A stretch of 9,269 nt of DNA from Clostridiales bacterium UBA6386 (GTDB lineage: Bacteria; Bacillota; Clostridia; Oscillospirales; Oscillospiraceae), in contig DJQM01000041.1 in NCBI GenBank assembly GCA_002437585.1, positions 1 to 9,269 on the forward strand. Direction: 5' to 3'. Below the pieces are notes generated by a model. The model was not told the DNA's origin and made no database searches. It was given only the letters and a program-made list of their open reading frames with translations. Position 1 is the first letter of the stretch; the number at the start of each line of letters is the position of its first letter. Below, piece by piece: positions 7,151 to 9,269 of this stretch. The position numbers and the translations under genes are program-made.

Positions 7151-7176
7151 GACCGTTCCTCCTTTGGTTTATATTT

Positions 7177-7198
7177 TGTAGACCGTCTCTAGTTTACA
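7177..7198 (-). promoter_or_regulatory. Candidate BlaI-type operator
   Basis: On the minus strand TGTAAAC, 8 bases, then GTCTACA form a 22-bp dyad with 6 of 7 positions symmetric. TACA/TGTA half sites are typical of BlaI/CopY operators. The dyad covers the -10 box and the expected start site, where bound repressor would block polymerase. A related half, TATAGACC (7202-7209 on the plus strand), resembles TGTAGACC (7177-7184) 25 bases away and could be an extra contact. Confidence 0.6.
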
Positions 7199-7219
7199 TC
7201 ATATAGACCAAATTGTCAA
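7191..7219 (-). promoter_or_regulatory. Promoter of the repressor-receptor operon
   Basis: Reading the minus strand, a perfect -35 box TTGACA (7214-7219) and a -10-like TAAACT (7191-7196, 4/6 to consensus) are spaced by 17 bases. The start would fall near 7184, leaving a leader of about 33 bases with ribosome site AAAGGAGGAA. Local sequence is clearly AT-rich against the GC-rich genes. Confidence 0.7.
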
Positions 7220-7255
7220 GAGTATTGTTGAGTAAAGCTGTAGGCTCTCTTGTAG

Positions 7256-7267
7256 GGGCGGCCGCCC
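7256..7267. repeat. GC palindrome, possible remnant of a dispersed repeat
   Basis: GGGCGGCCGCCC is a perfect 12-bp palindrome, preceded by TTGTAG and followed by GCTTTTT. It could be a degenerate intergenic repeat of the GTAGGGGCG...CGCCC kind that I recall from gut Clostridia, or a weak plus-strand terminator. No plus-strand gene upstream needs one. The remaining bases 7220-7293 show no gene or clear signal. Confidence 0.35.
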
Positions 7268-7293
7268 GCTTTTTCTGCACCGAAATAAACGCA

Positions 7294-7400
7294 TGTCATT
7301 GCGAGCCAGTGACCGATGTCACTGGTGTGGCAATCCGTACCCCAAGGGAAGGCAAGGGGAACGGATTGCCACGTCGGCCGCTGGCCTCCTCGCAATGACA
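7294..7400. mobile_element. MITE-like palindromic intergenic repeat (CATTGCGAG type)
   Basis: A 107-bp element has perfect 12-bp terminal inverted repeats, TGTCATTGCGAG (7294-7305) and CTCGCAATGACA (7389-7400). Inside, CCAGTGAC (7306-7313) and GTCACTGG (7318-7325) form a hairpin. GTGGCAATCCGT (7327-7338) pairs perfectly with ACGGATTGCCAC (7361-7372), and the stem continues as CCCC/GGGG after an A-A mismatch. A small GGCC hairpin lies at 7376-7386. The ends and inner arms resemble a repeat class scattered in many bacterial genomes, from memory. It encodes nothing and no target duplication is clear. It occupies the neutral spacer between the ppdK terminator and the repressor promoter. Confidence 0.75.
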
Positions 7401-7409
7401 ATCTAAGAC

Positions 7410-7443
7410 AAAAAACGCCCCCGGTTCCGAAGAACCGGGGGCG
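7410..7443 (-). terminator. Rho-independent terminator of ppdK
   Basis: On the minus strand CGCCCCCGGTTC, the loop TTCG and GAACCGGGGGCG make a perfect 12-bp stem (7416-7443), followed by six T residues (7410-7415). A C-UUCG-G closing loop is an unusually stable tetraloop. The hairpin begins 15 bases after the ppdK stop, leaving little doubt. Confidence 0.95.
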
Positions 7444-7458
7444 TAAACCGTGGAAGGA

Positions 7459-9269
7459 TTACTTCCTATCCTTGATAGCTGCCTGTGCGGCGGCCAGACG
7501 GGCAATGGGGACACGGAAGGGAGAGCAGGAAACGTAGTCCAGACCGATCCGGTGGCAGAACTCCACGCTCACCGGGTCGCCGCCGTGCTCGCCGCAGATG
7601 CCGCAGTGCAGCTCCGGCCGGACGGCCTTGCCCTTGGTGACGGCCATCTCCATCAGCGTACCCACGCCGGTCTGATCCAGCTTGGCGAAGGGGTCGTTCT
7701 CGAAGATCTTGTGGGTGTAGTAGGCATCCAGGAACTTGCCGGCATCGTCCCGGCTGAAGCCATAGGTCATCTGGGTCAGGTCGTTGGTGCCGAAGCAGAA
7801 GAACTCCGCCTCCTTGGCCATTTCGTCGGCCACCAGGCAGGCTCTGGGGATCTCGATCATGGTGCCCACTTCATATTTCAGCTCCACACCGGCGGCGGCG
7901 ATCTCCGCGTCGGCGGCCTTGACCACCACGTCCTTGACGAACTTCAGCTCCTTGGCGTCACAGGTCAGGGGGATCATGATCTCAGGCACCAGGTTCCAGT
8001 CGGGATGACGGCTCTTCACCGCCAAAGCGGCCTTGATGACGGCACGGGTCTGCATGGCGGCAATTTCCGGATAGGTAACGGCCAGACGGCAGCCACGGTG
8101 ACCCATCATGGGGTTGAACTCGTGCAGGGAGGCGATGATGTCCTTGATCTGCTGGACGGTCTTGCCCTGAGTCTTGGCCAGAGCCTCAATGTCCTCCTCG
8201 GTGGTGGGCACGAACTCATGCAGCGGGGGATCCAGGAACCGGATAGTCACAGGATAGGACTCCATGGTCTCGTACAGAGCCTCGAAGTCGCCCTGCTGCA
8301 TAGGCTCGATCTTGGCCAGAGCGGCCTCCCGCTCCTCCACGGTGTCGGAGCAGATCATCTCCCGGAAGGAGGCGATCCGGCCCTCCTCGAAGAACATGTG
8401 CTCGGTACGGCACAGGCCGATGCCTTCGGCACCCAGGGAGCGAGCCTTGATGGCATCTCTGGGGGTGTCGGCGTTGGTGCGCACCCGCAGACGGCGGTAC
8501 TTGTCGGCCCAGGCCATGATCCGGCCGAATTCCCCGGCGATCTCCGCGTCCACGGTGGGGATCTGCCCGTCGTAGATGTTGCCGGTGGAGCCGTCCAGGC
8601 TCAGCCAGTCGCCCTCGTGATAGGTCTTGCCTGCCAGGACGAACTGCTTGTTTTCCTCGTCCATCTTGATCTCGGTGCAGCCGGAGACGCAGCAGCGACC
8701 CATGCCGCGAGCCACCACGGCGGCGTGGGAGGTCATGCCGCCCCGGACGGTCAGGATGCCCTGAGCGGACATCATGCCCTCGATATCCTCAGGGGAGGTC
8801 TCCAGACGAACCAGGACAACCTTCTCGCCCCGGTCAGCCCAGGCCTTGGCATCCTCGGCGGTGAAGACGATTTTGCCGCAGGCGGCTCCGGGAGAAGCGG
8901 CCAGCGCCCGGCCAATCGGCTTGGCGGCCTTCAGAGCCTTGGCATCGAACTGGGGATGGAGCAGGGTGTCCAGGGTACGAGGCTCGATCATAGCAACGGC
9001 CTGCTTCTCGTCGATCATGCCCTCGTCTACCAGGTCGCAGGCGATCTTCAGGGCGGCGGGAGCGGTACGCTTGCCGTTACGGGTCTGGAGCATGTAAAGC
9101 TTGCCGTTTTCCACGGTGAACTCCATGTCCTGCATGTCGTGATAGTGGTTCTCCAGAATCTGGCAGACCTTGGTGAACTGGGCGAAGGCCTCCGGGAACT
9201 TCTCGGCCATCTCGGAGATGGGCATGGGAGTCCGGACACCGGCCACCACGTCCTCGCCCTGGGCGTTGG
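7459..9269 (-). CDS. ppdK: Pyruvate, phosphate dikinase, C-terminal three quarters (cut by window edge)
   Basis: The enzyme interconverts pyruvate, ATP and phosphate with PEP, AMP and pyrophosphate; in anaerobes it often runs towards pyruvate to save ATP. About 602 of the expected roughly 875 residues are present. The frame stays open to the edge and begins NAQGEDVVAGVRTP, a conserved part of the nucleotide-binding half, so the GTG at 9249 is not the start. The swinging domain has GGMTSHAAVVARG, with the phosphorylated histidine encoded at 8725-8727 and the nearby threonine that PDRP-type regulators modify in relatives. The TIM-barrel PEP/pyruvate domain follows, with CRTEHMFF, GHRGCRLAVTYPEI, GTNDLTQMTYGFSRDD and ELHCGICGEHGGDP. 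The last motif holds the catalytic cysteine equivalent to about Cys831 of the Clostridium symbiosum enzyme. All key residues are intact, and a strong terminator follows the stop. Confidence 0.98.
   Translation of the reverse strand, partial: NAQGEDVVAGVRTPMPISEMAEKFPEAFAQFTKVCQILENHYHDMQDMEFTVENGKLYMLQTRNGKRTAPAALKIACDLVDEGMIDEKQAVAMIEPRTLDTLLHPQFDAKALKAAKPIGRALAASPGAACGKIVFTAEDAKAWADRGEKVVLVRLETSPEDIEGMMSAQGILTVRGGMTSHAAVVARGMGRCCVSGCTEIKMDEENKQFVLAGKTYHEGDWLSLDGSTGNIYDGQIPTVDAEIAGEFGRIMAWADKYRRLRVRTNADTPRDAIKARSLGAEGIGLCRTEHMFFEEGRIASFREMICSDTVEEREAALAKIEPMQQGDFEALYETMESYPVTIRFLDPPLHEFVPTTEEDIEALAKTQGKTVQQIKDIIASLHEFNPMMGHRGCRLAVTYPEIAAMQTRAVIKAALAVKSRHPDWNLVPEIMIPLTCDAKELKFVKDVVVKAADAEIAAAGVELKYEVGTMIEIPRACLVADEMAKEAEFFCFGTNDLTQMTYGFSRDDAGKFLDAYYTHKIFENDPFAKLDQTGVGTLMEMAVTKGKAVRPELHCGICGEHGGDPVSVEFCHRIGLDYVSCSPFRVPIARLAAAQAAIKDRK

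Noticed and set aside
7213..7537. Several short frames in the spacer between the repressor gene and ppdK.
   Set aside because: They run through the palindromic repeat and the terminator, appear on both strands because of the inverted symmetry, and have no ribosome site.
7249..9249. GTG at 9249 as the start of ppdK.
   Set aside because: The frame is open to the window edge and the six codons upstream (NAQGED) are conserved dikinase sequence, so the true start lies outside.

Overview
The window looks like ordinary chromosome of a GC-rich, low-oxygen Firmicute, most likely class Clostridia and Oscillospiraceae-like. That placement is an inference. It rests on a SigA-type RpoD with Firmicute-style promoters and AGGAGG ribosome sites, a DUF421/DUF4363 membrane pair, a BlaI/BlaR1-like regulator pair, a pyruvate phosphate dikinase of the Clostridium type, and a CATTGCGAG-type intergenic repeat. 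No phage, transposase, CRISPR, tRNA or rRNA gene was seen.

Layout. Bases 1-191 hold a promoter and leader for rpoD (192-1328, +), which ends at a strong terminator (1355-1394). Facing it on the minus strand is a two-gene operon: a DUF421 membrane protein (1791-2465) overlapping by ATGA with a DUF4363 protein (1414-1794). Divergent from that operon, a near-consensus promoter (2586-2614) drives a nucleotidyltransferase of the sugar-nucleotide family (2650-3567, +). The 180-base spacer after it holds direct and inverted repeats and a perfect 28-bp palindrome that is probably its terminator.

Next, on the minus strand, is a BlaI-type repressor (6788-7150) followed 7 bases later by a very large M56/BlaR1-like receptor (3748-6780). 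A promoter with an overlapping dyad operator lies in front of the repressor. Upstream of it, a 308-base spacer carries a GC palindrome, a 107-bp MITE-like palindromic repeat with perfect 12-bp ends, and a classic UUCG terminator. The terminator closes ppdK (7459 to beyond 9269, minus), which lacks its N-terminal quarter only because the window ends.

The genes form separate units rather than one pathway: housekeeping transcription (rpoD), central carbon metabolism (ppdK), sugar-nucleotide supply (nucleotidyltransferase), a membrane/envelope pair of unknown role, and a signal-responsive repressor/protease circuit. The least explained item is the M56 receptor. It carries about 690 residues of extracellular sequence with no visible penicillin-binding signature and no beta-lactamase nearby. 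I found no convincing undescribed multi-gene system.
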